A stretch of DNA of 10,672 bases, from positions 1-10,672 of the forward strand of contig WRJU01000200.1 of NCBI GenBank assembly GCA_009778425.1, read 5' to 3'. Shown here piece by piece: positions 1 through 7,641 of the stretch; the first letter of the stretch is position 1, and each line of letters begins with the position of its first letter. Source of the DNA: Pseudomonadota bacterium. Its GTDB lineage: Bacteria; Pseudomonadota; Gammaproteobacteria; Burkholderiales; Rhodocyclaceae. Made by a program: the position numbers and the translations under genes. The notes beneath the pieces are model-generated. The model was not told where the DNA came from and searched no databases. It worked only from the letters and a program-made list of their open reading frames with translations.

Positions 1-1
1 C

Positions 2-1009
2 ATCAATACCGGCAACGCCAACGCCGGAACCGGCGAACAGGGATTGAGTGATACCCGCGCCACCTGCAAGGCGCTGGCGGGCATCCTCGCCATCGACGCA
101 GATCAAGTATTGCCGTTTTCCACCGGCGTCATCCTCGAACCGCTGCCAATGGAGCGTCTGCTCGCGGGACTGCCCCGTGCGGTAGCCGACTTGCGGACGG
201 ATTCATGGTTCGATGCCGCACACGCAATCATGACCACCGACACGCTTGCCAAGGCAGTTTCGGAACAGATCGCCCTTGGCGGCAAAACCATCACGATCAC
301 CGGCATGTCCAAGGGCGCAGGCATGATACGCCCGAACATGGCGACCATGCTCGGCTTCATCGCCTGCGACGCGGCGATCAGCCAATCCCTGCTCGAAGCC
401 ATCACCCTTGAGGCGACGAACGCATCGTTCAACAGCATCACCGTCGACGGCGACACCTCGACCAACGACTCTTTCATCGTCATTGCCACCGGCCAGGCGG
501 GCAACGCTGAAATCACGGACGCCGCCAGCGATGAAGCCCGTGCGCTCGCCCATGCCATCGCCTCGGTCGCCATCCGGCTGGCGCAATCCATCGTCCGTGA
601 CGGCGAAGGCGCGACCAAATTCATGAGCATCGCGGTCGAAGGCGGGAGGACCCGAGAGGAATGCCGCCGCATCGCCTACTCTGTTGCGCACTCGCCGCTG
701 GTCAAGACCGCCTTTTTCGCATCCGACCCCAACCTTGGGCGCATCCTCGCCGCAATTGGTTACGCGGACATTGACGATCTCGACGTGGAACATCTGCGGG
801 TCTGGCTCGGCAACCCGGAAGAGGAAACGCTGATCGCCGAACGCGGAGGCCGCGCGGCGAGCTATGTTGAGGAAACTGGCGCACGGATCATGAAACACGA
901 CGAACTCACCGTGCGCGTCGACCTCGCGCGTGGGCAGGCGAAGGCCACGATCTGGACCTGCGATTTTTCCTACGACTATGTAAAGATCAACGCCGACTAC
1001 CGTTCGTGA
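2..1009 (+). CDS. argJ: Glutamate N-acetyltransferase / amino-acid acetyltransferase, 5'-partial
   Basis: ArgJ moves the acetyl group from N-acetylornithine to glutamate, closing the cyclic acetyl route of arginine synthesis in the cytoplasm; many members also acetylate glutamate from acetyl-CoA. The frame is open from the window edge, and the first visible residues include GNANAGTG, an ArgJ signature, so the gene begins upstream; the TTG at 44 is internal. About 335 residues are visible, so roughly 70 N-terminal residues are missing if the protein has the family's usual length of about 400. The autocleavage site is visible as KGAGMIRPNMATML, with the nucleophilic Thr codon at 344-346, where the proenzyme splits into alpha and beta chains. 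Other family blocks are the TVDGDTSTND stretch (about 450-479) and the C-terminal INADYRS. No frameshift is seen. Identification is secure; whether it is mono- or bifunctional cannot be told from sequence alone. Confidence 0.96.
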   Translation: MNTGNANAGTGEQGLSDTRATCKALAGILAIDADQVLPFSTGVILEPLPMERLLAGLPRAVADLRTDSWFDAAHAIMTTDTLAKAVSEQIALGGKTITITGMSKGAGMIRPNMATMLGFIACDAAISQSLLEAITLEATNASFNSITVDGDTSTNDSFIVIATGQAGNAEITDAASDEARALAHAIASVAIRLAQSIVRDGEGATKFMSIAVEGGRTREECRRIAYSVAHSPLVKTAFFASDPNLGRILAAIGYADIDDLDVEHLRVWLGNPEEETLIAERGGRAASYVEETGARIMKHDELTVRVDLARGQAKATIWTCDFSYDYVKINADYRS

Positions 1010-1218
1010 GTCCTTGACCTGAATCTTAACTGTAATGACGCTAAATCAAAGGCATGATAATATTTTCCGGGGTTCCGGACGAGCCGTTTTTCCGCTAACG
1101 TTACTCATTATCGACGCTCGTTCTCTCCGGTTCGGCGTCAGTCCTTCTGTTTAACATTTGAACATGTGTTGGGCACAGTCTCCGTCATTCGTGGCGGGGA
1201 GGCTCAAAAGCCGGGATC
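1010..1218 (+). other. Intergenic region ahead of the stator-like gene, weak promoter signals only
   Basis: No ORF of interest is seen here. A GATAAT hexamer at 1056-1061 could be a -10 box, but the sequence 17 bases upstream (TAATGA) is a poor -35. A TTGACC at 1014-1019 has no good -10 at 16-18 bases. A small inverted repeat, TCCGG-GGTT-CCGGA, lies at 1066-1079 and a T-run follows at 1087-1091, too far from the stem for a convincing terminator. Just before the next gene, GGGGAGG (1196-1202) is a good Shine-Dalgarno sequence but sits 16 bases from the ATG. A 4-bp hairpin (GGCT at 1201-1204, AGCC at 1209-1212) could shorten that distance or mask the site. A promoter for the downstream pair is expected here but not convincingly located. 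Confidence 0.3.
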
Positions 1219-4200
1219 ATGAACGTTAAATATCTCTTTCTCTCTGCGGTTTTCCTGCTGATCCTCATAGCCGTGATCGGTGTGTCTTTCGGCATATCCG
1301 AACCCTGGTTCTGGCTGATCTTCCCGTTGGGGGTCATGGCCTTGTACATCGGACTGGGAGTAACGACCCGCCAGCGGGAGCTTTCAAACGAGAACTTCGG
1401 CGATTCGTGCTATTACCTCGGCTTCATCGCTACCATCATCTCGCTTTCCGCCTGCCTGTACGACATGCAGGACAACTCCCTGCAATGGGCCATCATCGCG
1501 CAGAGATTCGGGGTCGCCCTGGCCAGTACCGTCGCCGGCCTCATTACCAGGCTCTACTACGTCGGCTTCAAACCCAACCTCGTCGACGCAATGGACAATG
1601 CCGAAGAAAACGCCATCAGCGCCGCGCGCAAGCTGTACCGTCAGTTGAACGAGGCGCTGGCGAACATGCAGAACTTCAGCACACACCTCGGAGACGCCTC
1701 CCGCGACGCAGTTACGCGTATCTCCAAGAGCGCCGATACGGCTGTAACGGAATTCTCCCTCAGCGTCACGAGCGTGGCCGAGAAAAGCATCAAAGAGATC
1801 GGCAACTCCCTCGCTGAGCTGACGCAGTCGAACAGGGACACGATCACCCGATCCATGACCAACATCGACGTAGCCGGCAAGAAGTTGGCCAATTCCATAA
1901 ACAGCTACACGGATGCGGTCGAGAAGCGCTTGCGGGAAGGCATCGTGCTCCCCGACGACTACTTCGTCAGTGCACTCGAAAAACCGGTGGACAACCTTGG
2001 CACCAGCATTGCGCAAACAACACAGAGTCTGATGTCCCTGACCGGGAACGTCTCCGCTTCCCTCGACAGCCTCCGCCCTGCCTTGGCCGAAGTACGCGAA
2101 CGAACCTCCGAGATTGGGGACGCGCTGGGCCATGTCATCACACTGGCCAAGGAGCAGGAAAGCCTTCTCGCCAATTCCAGGGGCCAGGTCGAGACGATGG
2201 AAGCCATCGCCCAGTCCCTGAATTCCGCGCAGGACAACGTCGATCAACTGTCGGGCGCGGTCGTGACCCAAACCGATGTACTGAGCAAATACGTACAAGC
2301 CAGTCAGCAACAGCAAAACGCGATGATCGCCTCGATCAAGGCTTTGGGCGAATCGCTGAACAAGCATGTCGAGACCAGCGGCAAGCAATACACCGAAATG
2401 TCGGAAACGGTAACGACTCAAGCCCGGGAAGTTTCCCGCTATGTCTCTGCCAGCCAGCAACAGCAGTCCGAGATGACAAATGCCCTTGCCGCCCAGGGGT
2501 CGGCCCTGACCGAACAGATCGAAGCCAGCCGCAAGCAATTTGCCGACACATCGGCCACGGTGCTGGCTCAAAGCGAGGCGCTGGCTCAGAACATCGAACA
2601 GCAGACACGGCTTTCATCTGCGGTTTCCGCTCAGACCGAGGCGTTGACGCAGCAGATCGACCTGTCCCGGAAACAGCAGGCCGAGTTGTCCGAAATGGCG
2701 ATTGCCCAGAGCCGTGCCTTGACCGAATCCCTCGAAAACAACCGACAACATCAATCGGAAGCGGCCTTTGCGTTCACCACGCAAACCGAGGCGCTGGCCA
2801 AGCACATCGACGCCAATACTCAGCACTATGCCGAAGTGTCCGGCGCAGTCGCCGCCCAGGGTGTGGCGTTGAACAGGTTCATCGAAAGCGGCCAACAGCA
2901 GCACAGCGCGGCTCTGGCCGAGATTTCCACCCAAGGCAAGGCGCTGGCTCAAAATGCCGAGCAGCAAGCCCAGATAACGGTCGCAGTCCAGACTCAGACC
3001 CAGATACTGGAGCGCCAAATCGAGAGCAATCACAAGCAATACAACGAAATCTCGTCTGCCGTCGTTTCCCATACCCAGGCGCTGGCCCGTTACGTCGAAG
3101 CCAGCCAAAAACAACAGCTCGAAGCCTCGACCGCCATCGCCTCGCAAAGCGAATCGCTTGCACAGCAGGTCGACGCAAGCCGCGAGCAGTTCGCGGAACT
3201 ATCCGCCACGGTAATCGCCCAGGGCAGACACCAGTCCGACCTGACGAACGCGGCCACGGCTCAAGCCCAGACGCTGATGCAATACATCGAAACCAGCCAG
3301 AAGCAACTGCTCGACGCCTCGGCGGCGACCGCCTCGCAGAGCGAGACCCTCAGGGCGCATGTCGACATGAGCCGCGAACAATACGCCGAACTGTCATCTT
3401 CGGTCGTCGCGCAGGGACAGGCACTGGCTCGGCAGATCGAAGCCGACCAACAGCGGCATGAAACACTCGCGCAATTCGTCGAAAGCAACAAAAGACAGCA
3501 TGCCGAAGCCTCGGCGGCGGTCATCGCGCAATCCGAAGCCCTGGTTCAGTATGTCGAAACCAACCAGAAGCAGTATGCCGACGTCTCTACCGTCATCGTC
3601 ACCCAGACCGAAGCGCTGTCCCGGAACATCGAACTCTCCCGTCAACAGCATGCCGACGTTTCAGCCGCCTTCGCCACCCAGAGCCAGGCGCTCAGGCAGT
3701 TCGTCGAAGACAGCCGCAACCAGTATTCCGACATCTCAAGCGTAGTCGTCGCCCAAAGCCACGCCGTGACCAAACAAGCCGAAATCTACCAGCAGCAGCA
3801 CACCGAAACCCTGGGCGCAATTACCACGCAAAGCGATGTTCTGCTCCAGCACGTTGAAAACAGCAGGAAACATTACGATGAACTGTCGGAAGCGATCTTT
3901 GCCCAAGGCAATGCCCTGACCGAGAACGCCGAAACCGCCCGCAAGCAGCATGAAGAAATGGCTGCCTCGGCCATCTCCCAATCCCGTGCGCTGGCGCAAT
4001 ATGTCGATGACAGCCATAAACAGCAGACAGAAATGATTGCCGCCATCGCGACTCAGGGCCAAGTGCTGTCCAGCCAGATCGAAGACAGCAAGAAACACAA
4101 CGACGCGGTATCCGCCGCCGTCATTGCCCAAAGCCAGGCCATCGAGGCATCCCAGGGGCAGCAGGGCGAAATATCGGCCGAAATTCTCGCCCAGGGACAG

Positions 4201-4887
4201 GCTTTGGCCCAATATATCGACACGGCGCAGAAACAGTACCGGGGCATGGAAGCCTCGCTCGCTGCCCAAGGCGAGGCGCTGACCGGCCAGATCGAAATCA
4301 GCCAGAAACAATACGACGGGCTGATCGCGCACATCGAAGCCACCCAGAAGCGATATGCCGATATATCGAATGCTGTCATCTCCCAAAGTCAGTCCCTGGC
4401 TCAACAGGTCGAGAACAACCGCAAGCAGCAAGCCGACATCTCCAGCACGATCATGTCCCAGAACCGGGCGCTGACGCAGCACATCGAAACCAGCCAGAAA
4501 CAATATGCTGAAGCCTCTGCCGCAATGCTCAAGCAGGGGCAGGCCATCGAGGCTGGCCGCGTCCAGCAGACCGAAATGTCCGCCACAGTCATCACACAGA
4601 GCAAAGCGCTGGTTCAACAGCTCGATACCAGCCAGAAACAATACAGCGACATCTCTTCCGTCATCATGGCGCAAAATCAGGCTGTGAAGCAGATTATCGA
4701 GGCCAGCCGCCTACAGCAGGAGCAGATCATCGAAATCAACCGTTCCCAGCAAGAAGAAATGTCATCCGCATTCCAGGAGCAAGCCCGCTTGTTATCCGAG
4801 CAAATCCAACAGTCGAACAAGGAACTCTCGCTCATCAAGCAGGCGCTCATGGCGATGCGCCGATATTTTCAGGAACAGGCACAGTAA
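1219..4887 (+). CDS. MotA/TolQ/ExbB-like membrane protein with a very long 25-residue-repeat helical tail
   Basis: This is probably the channel-forming half of a stator-like complex in the inner membrane; its function is unknown. Four hydrophobic segments are visible at about residues 4-23, 29-48, 65-80 and 91-112. The last two carry YYLGFIATIISLSA and FGVALASTVAGLITR, small/Thr/Ser-rich helices of the kind that line the pore in the MotA/TolQ/ExbB superfamily. Residues about 120-350 are predicted helical and not visibly repetitive. Residues 351-1187 are 33 consecutive repeat units, 25 of them exactly 25 residues long, followed by a 35-residue helical end. The tail is rich in Gln, Ala, Ser and Glu, typical of a polar coiled coil, and should lie in the cytoplasm because it is far longer than the periplasm is wide. 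The plan recalls ZorA of Zorya phage defence, but the channel motif differs and no ZorC, D or E lies in the window. The gene is followed after 36 bases by its probable partner. The start at 1219 places the first membrane helix at the N-terminus. Confidence 0.8.
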   Translation: MNVKYLFLSAVFLLILIAVIGVSFGISEPWFWLIFPLGVMALYIGLGVTTRQRELSNENFGDSCYYLGFIATIISLSACLYDMQDNSLQWAIIAQRFGVALASTVAGLITRLYYVGFKPNLVDAMDNAEENAISAARKLYRQLNEALANMQNFSTHLGDASRDAVTRISKSADTAVTEFSLSVTSVAEKSIKEIGNSLAELTQSNRDTITRSMTNIDVAGKKLANSINSYTDAVEKRLREGIVLPDDYFVSALEKPVDNLGTSIAQTTQSLMSLTGNVSASLDSLRPALAEVRERTSEIGDALGHVITLAKEQESLLANSRGQVETMEAIAQSLNSAQDNVDQLSGAVVTQTDVLSKYVQASQQQQNAMIASIKALGESLNKHVETSGKQYTEMSETVTTQAREVSRYVSASQQQQSEMTNALAAQGSALTEQIEASRKQFADTSATVLAQSEALAQNIEQQTRLSSAVSAQTEALTQQIDLSRKQQAELSEMAIAQSRALTESLENNRQHQSEAAFAFTTQTEALAKHIDANTQHYAEVSGAVAAQGVALNRFIESGQQQHSAALAEISTQGKALAQNAEQQAQITVAVQTQTQILERQIESNHKQYNEISSAVVSHTQALARYVEASQKQQLEASTAIASQSESLAQQVDASREQFAELSATVIAQGRHQSDLTNAATAQAQTLMQYIETSQKQLLDASAATASQSETLRAHVDMSREQYAELSSSVVAQGQALARQIEADQQRHETLAQFVESNKRQHAEASAAVIAQSEALVQYVETNQKQYADVSTVIVTQTEALSRNIELSRQQHADVSAAFATQSQALRQFVEDSRNQYSDISSVVVAQSHAVTKQAEIYQQQHTETLGAITTQSDVLLQHVENSRKHYDELSEAIFAQGNALTENAETARKQHEEMAASAISQSRALAQYVDDSHKQQTEMIAAIATQGQVLSSQIEDSKKHNDAVSAAVIAQSQAIEASQGQQGEISAEILAQGQALAQYIDTAQKQYRGMEASLAAQGEALTGQIEISQKQYDGLIAHIEATQKRYADISNAVISQSQSLAQQVENNRKQQADISSTIMSQNRALTQHIETSQKQYAEASAAMLKQGQAIEAGRVQQTEMSATVITQSKALVQQLDTSQKQYSDISSVIMAQNQAVKQIIEASRLQQEQIIEINRSQQEEMSSAFQEQARLLSEQIQQSNKELSLIKQALMAMRRYFQEQAQ
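2269..4779 (+). repeat. 33 tandem coding units, base length 75 bp (25 residues)
   Basis: Reading residues 351-1187 of the host protein from each Gln of the recurring Gln-[Ser/Gly/Thr]-x-Ala-Leu start gives 33 units whose lengths sum exactly to 837 residues. Twenty-five units are 25 residues, four are 21, one is 14, two are 39 and one is 36. Commonest residues by unit position are Q1, A4, L5, I/V9, E/D10, S12, K/Q14, Q15, Y/Q16, S20, V/I23 and A/T25. Hydrophobic positions 5, 9, 16, 19 and 23 are spaced 4-7-3-4, fitting one face of a helix. Units are diverged in DNA as well as protein, so this is not a recent slippage array. Every length change keeps helical phase: 25 to 21 loses 4, 14 loses 11, 36 adds 11 and 39 adds 14. 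Confidence 0.93.
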
Positions 4888-4923
4888 CGGTCTGGCAAAC
4901 GGTTTTTTTGAGACGGGCGACCG

Positions 4924-6063
4924 ATGTATAGAGGCAACGAAAGCGTTTTCAGGTTTTCCCTGATCGGAATCGCGTTCATTTTCGTTTTTTTCCTGCTGAT
5001 CATATTCAGCCGGATGTATACCGACACGAGCGCGGTACACACGGAGGCGCTCGTCCGCCTGGATCAGCCGCAGGAGGGTGTATCCCTCGCGCAGCAGGAG
5101 GCGTTTGAAGCCGTCCGTCAGGAACTTCAAGACCGGCTCTCGGAAGAAGGCGTCAACGCCAATGAAGTCATCCGTGCCCTGCTCGACAAGACAAAAACGG
5201 AAACCGAGCTCGCCACTGCGAAGAAACGGATACAGGAACTCGGCGCACAACTGATGGGATTGAGCGAAGCCAGGAAAGTGCTGACGCAGGCAAGCAAAAA
5301 CCCTGTTCTGGACGGAGCCAGCGCAGAGTTACTGGTTTCGGCGCTCGAACTGCGCGCGCGGCTGGAGCAGGAATTTCTGACCACGGAACCAAGCACGCCC
5401 GGGACGGACAAGCTCCCCGACAGCGAAATCATTTCCAAGGTGTTAGCCGCCATCTATTTCAAACGGAACATCGAAGCCCTGGTCGAAAGGGAACTCGGCC
5501 TGCCGCTCGTGCCGGGACAAGACCCCGCTTGGGAACAATGGTTGCTTACCGACTCGCAATCGTTCAAATCCCTGCTGGCCGAATCGGCCACAAGTAGAGC
5601 CATTGGAGGAAGTGCGTCACGCGCGGCGGACGGTGGAAACAGCGCCCTGCGCGCGCAAATCGCTTTTTTGCGCGCCCGCCTGGAGAGTCTTGGCGACAGA
5701 GCCAACCTACCCTGTTGGTTCGACAGAGCGGGCAAGATCCAGCCCCTGCTCTCCATTGAATTATCATTGCCACGCTCTGGCTCCACCAATATCAACAACG
5801 TCAACGTCATTGCCAGGCCCGCCTGGCCCCCAGGGCGCGAAAGCAGTGCGCTGGCCATACCCGGCATCAAACAGATGCGCAGCAACCAGCCCTACACCTA
5901 CGCCAACTTCAAGGAAGAATTCGCCCAAAACATCGCTCAGCACGGCGACAGCCAGCAGTGCCGTTACTCCGTGCAAGTAACCGACAACCTGAGAAGGGGC
6001 ATGCTTTCCGAGAAGATTTACAAGGACCTTGAAACCTTTTTTCATTTGGCCGGTTCGGGCTGA
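4924..6063 (+). CDS. Single-pass membrane protein, probable partner of the upstream channel-like protein
   Basis: The protein has 379 residues and an unknown function. One hydrophobic segment at about residues 11-29 sits behind a short N-terminus, the topology of MotB, ExbD, TolR and ZorB. Residues about 55-155 are charged and helical, probably coiled coil. About 160-260 is mixed, with a second helical stretch at 240-257. About 262-379 looks like a folded domain, with PCWFD at 263-267, a predicted beta region, and CRYSVQVTDN at 346-355. I do not recognise this domain and see no OmpA-type peptidoglycan-binding signature. The membrane helix carries no Asp or Glu, unlike the proton-binding Asp of classic B-subunits; the nearest acidic residues are E6 and D34. 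It follows the channel-like gene after 36 bases and ends 10 bases before rsfS, so one operon is likely. A weak purine-rich stretch (GAGACGGGCGA, 4910-4920) precedes the ATG. Partnership is inferred from order and topology. Confidence 0.72.
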   Translation: MYRGNESVFRFSLIGIAFIFVFFLLIIFSRMYTDTSAVHTEALVRLDQPQEGVSLAQQEAFEAVRQELQDRLSEEGVNANEVIRALLDKTKTETELATAKKRIQELGAQLMGLSEARKVLTQASKNPVLDGASAELLVSALELRARLEQEFLTTEPSTPGTDKLPDSEIISKVLAAIYFKRNIEALVERELGLPLVPGQDPAWEQWLLTDSQSFKSLLAESATSRAIGGSASRAADGGNSALRAQIAFLRARLESLGDRANLPCWFDRAGKIQPLLSIELSLPRSGSTNINNVNVIARPAWPPGRESSALAIPGIKQMRSNQPYTYANFKEEFAQNIAQHGDSQQCRYSVQVTDNLRRGMLSEKIYKDLETFFHLAGSG

Positions 6064-6073
6064 AGTCTGTTAT

Positions 6074-6433
6074 ATGAACATATCCGACCTGGAACAGATC
6101 GTCATCAGCGCCCTTGAGGACATTAAAGCGCGTGACATCGAAGTCATCGACACCTCCCGCCTCACCTCACAATTTGAGCGCATCATCGTTGCCAGCGGCG
6201 ATTCCGGCAGACAGACACGGGCGCTTGCGCACAATGTCCTGGATCGTGCGCACGCGGCGGGAACCAAAGTGCTCGGCATCGAAGGCGAGGAAAACGGCGA
6301 ATGGGTGCTGGTCGACCTGGGCGAAATCGTTGTTCACGTCATGCAGCCAGCCATCCGTGCCTATTATCGTCTCGAAGAACTCTGGACGACCGCCCTGCCC
6401 CACCGCACCGCCACAAACGCGACGGGAGCGTAA
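6074..6433 (+). CDS. rsfS: Ribosomal silencing factor RsfS (YbeB/Iojap family)
   Basis: RsfS binds ribosomal protein uL14 on the large subunit and blocks joining to the 30S subunit, lowering translation in stationary phase or starvation. The 119-residue protein has the family's short alpha/beta layout: LEQIVISALEDIKARDIEVID at the N-terminus, then FERIIVASGDSGRQTRALA, then GEENGEWVLVDLGEIVVHVM, and AYYRLEELW near the end. The ATG at 6074 gives the family-typical start MNISDLEQ; the frame extends upstream to an ATG at 6029, but that would overlap the preceding gene and add residues not seen in the family. It lies 10 bases after the single-pass membrane protein and 3 bases before rlmH. The nadD gene that often precedes it in related bacteria is not here. 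Confidence 0.95.
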   Translation: MNISDLEQIVISALEDIKARDIEVIDTSRLTSQFERIIVASGDSGRQTRALAHNVLDRAHAAGTKVLGIEGEENGEWVLVDLGEIVVHVMQPAIRAYYRLEELWTTALPHRTATNATGA

Positions 6434-6436
6434 AAC

Positions 6437-6907
6437 ATGCGGCTTGTCGTCGTGGCCGTAGGCCATCGCATGCCCGCCTGGATACAAGCCGGTTTCGATG
6501 ACTTCGCCCGTCGCATGCCGCGTGAGCTGCCGCTAGAGCTGATCGAAGTCAAAGCCGAGGCGCGCAACGCAGGGAAAACGCCGCTGATGATGATGGAAGC
6601 CGAAGCAGCCCGCATCGAAGCCGCTCTGCCGCCGCGTTGCCGCAGGGTGATCCTCGATGAACGCGGCGCTGATTTCACCAGCGTGGCACTGGCACATCGC
6701 CTGGAAGAATGGCGTGGCAGCGGCGAGGATGTTTCTTTCATCATTGGTGGGCCGGACGGCCTCGCCCCGACGTTCAAGGCACTCGCGCATGAATCCATCC
6801 GGCTCTCCAGCCTCACCCTGCCCCACGCGCTCGTGCGCCCCTTGCTCGCCGAAGCGCTTTACCGGGCATGGAGCATCACGCGCCACCATCCCTATCATCG
6901 TGAGTAA
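6437..6907 (+). CDS. rlmH: 23S rRNA (pseudouridine-1915 N3) methyltransferase RlmH
   Basis: RlmH is a SPOUT-fold methyltransferase that uses S-adenosylmethionine to methylate pseudouridine 1915 in helix 69 of 23S rRNA, acting on the assembled 70S ribosome. The length, 156 residues, matches the usual 155 or so. Visible motifs are FIIGGPDGL (the knotted cofactor site, about residues 101-109), LSSLTLPHALVRPLLAEALYRAW and the C-terminal HHPYHRE, which is nearly invariant and takes part in catalysis. A Shine-Dalgarno sequence GGGAG at 6424-6428 is well placed. Only 3 bases separate it from rsfS, so the two are almost certainly co-transcribed, the usual arrangement. Confidence 0.97.
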   Translation: MRLVVVAVGHRMPAWIQAGFDDFARRMPRELPLELIEVKAEARNAGKTPLMMMEAEAARIEAALPPRCRRVILDERGADFTSVALAHRLEEWRGSGEDVSFIIGGPDGLAPTFKALAHESIRLSSLTLPHALVRPLLAEALYRAWSITRHHPYHRE

Positions 6908-6928
6908 GAGATAAAAGAAGCGTAAATC

Positions 6929-7564
6929 GTGCCAGCGACTCTTTCCAGCATCTATCTGGCCTCTTCCAGCCCTCGCCGCCGTGACCTGCTGCACCAGATC
7001 GGCGTGAAGTTCGACGTGCTTGCTTTTCGCTCCGGCGAGCGCGGCTTTGACACCGATGTCGACGAAACGCCGCTTCCAGGCGAATCTCCCGAGCATTACG
7101 TCGAGCGCGTGGCGCTCAACAAAGCGCATGCTGGCATGCGACGTGCGCTCTGGCGTGGACTGCCGCGCCATCCTGTGTTGGCAGCCGATACCGCAATCAA
7201 TATCGATGGCTGCATCACCGGCAAGCCTGTTGATGCCGACGACGCAAACGCCATTCTTTGGCGTCTCTCCGGTCGCAGCCACCAAGTTCTGACCGCAATT
7301 GCAGTCAGCAATGGCAGACGTACCCAATCGCGCCTCTCAGTGAGCGAGGTGACATTCCGTTCGCTCACCCAGGACGACATCTGCCGCTATATTGCGACCG
7401 GCGAACCAATGGACAAAGCGGGAGCCTATGGCATACAGGGCCGCGCTGCGGCCTTCATCACGGAAATACGTGGCAGCTACTCCGGCATCATGGGCTTGCC
7501 GCTGTTCGAGACAGCTTCCCTGCTGGAAGTTTTCGGTTATCAATACGAAGCTGCCGAAAACTGA
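6929..7564 (+). CDS. maf: Maf family nucleoside triphosphate pyrophosphatase
   Basis: Maf proteins hydrolyse non-canonical or excess nucleoside triphosphates to the monophosphate and pyrophosphate; the YhdE type prefers dTTP/UTP and modified pyrimidines. The 211-residue protein shows YLASSSPRRRDLL (residues 9-21, phosphate-binding start), LAADTAI (the catalytic Asp region, about residue 90), a GKP at about 105, DKAGAYGIQG (about 162-171) and SGIMGLPLFET (about 186-196). This set fits the YhdE-like branch. The start is GTG at 6929; an upstream ATG is not available in frame, and the conserved block begins only 8 residues in, so GTG is the natural choice. It is 21 bases after rlmH. In many betaproteobacteria ribonuclease G (rng) follows directly; here it does not. 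Confidence 0.93.
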   Translation: MPATLSSIYLASSSPRRRDLLHQIGVKFDVLAFRSGERGFDTDVDETPLPGESPEHYVERVALNKAHAGMRRALWRGLPRHPVLAADTAINIDGCITGKPVDADDANAILWRLSGRSHQVLTAIAVSNGRRTQSRLSVSEVTFRSLTQDDICRYIATGEPMDKAGAYGIQGRAAAFITEIRGSYSGIMGLPLFETASLLEVFGYQYEAAEN

Positions 7565-7592
7565 ATACGCATCGAACACAGGTGTGTCGTTA

Positions 7593-7624
7593 TCCTTCTC
7601 CCGCTTATGGGAAAGGAAAGTTTT
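7593..7624 (+). terminator. Weak intrinsic terminator after maf
   Basis: A stem forms between TCCTTCTCCC (7593-7602) and GGGAAAGGA (7609-7617), with one bulged C and a six-base loop. After AAG comes a run of only four T at 7621-7624. The position, about 30 bases after the maf stop and before a new promoter, fits the end of the rsfS-rlmH-maf operon. The short T-run makes efficiency uncertain. Confidence 0.4.
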
Positions 7625-7641
7625 GTACATGCTTAAAAGAC

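Noticed and set aside
1014..1019. TTGACC as a -35 box after argJ
   Set aside because: No acceptable -10 lies 16-18 bases downstream; the nearest A/T-rich hexamer is 22 bases away.
3736..4674. Long antisense open frames under the repeat region (for example 312 codons on the minus strand, and others at 1384-2571 and 2614-3147)
   Set aside because: They mirror the 75-bp coding repeat, whose lack of stops in other frames is a composition effect; they have no recognisable domain, and the + strand frame is continuous and explains the region.
2269..4779. CRISPR-like or minisatellite array
   Set aside because: The 75-bp periodicity follows codons, the units are diverged, and there are no constant repeats separated by unique spacers.
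4888..4923. Seven-T run (4903-4909) as a terminator between the two membrane-protein genes
   Set aside because: The preceding ACGG copies are direct, not inverted, so no stem forms; the genes are only 36 bases apart.
1219..6063. Classic Zorya defence system
   Set aside because: No ZorC, ZorD or ZorE follows, the partner lacks an OmpA-like domain and the membrane Asp, and the channel motif differs; only a general stator-like resemblance is claimed.
6029..6073. Upstream in-frame ATG for rsfS
   Set aside because: It overlaps the end of the preceding gene and adds 15 residues not seen in the family; ATG 6074 gives the usual N-terminus.
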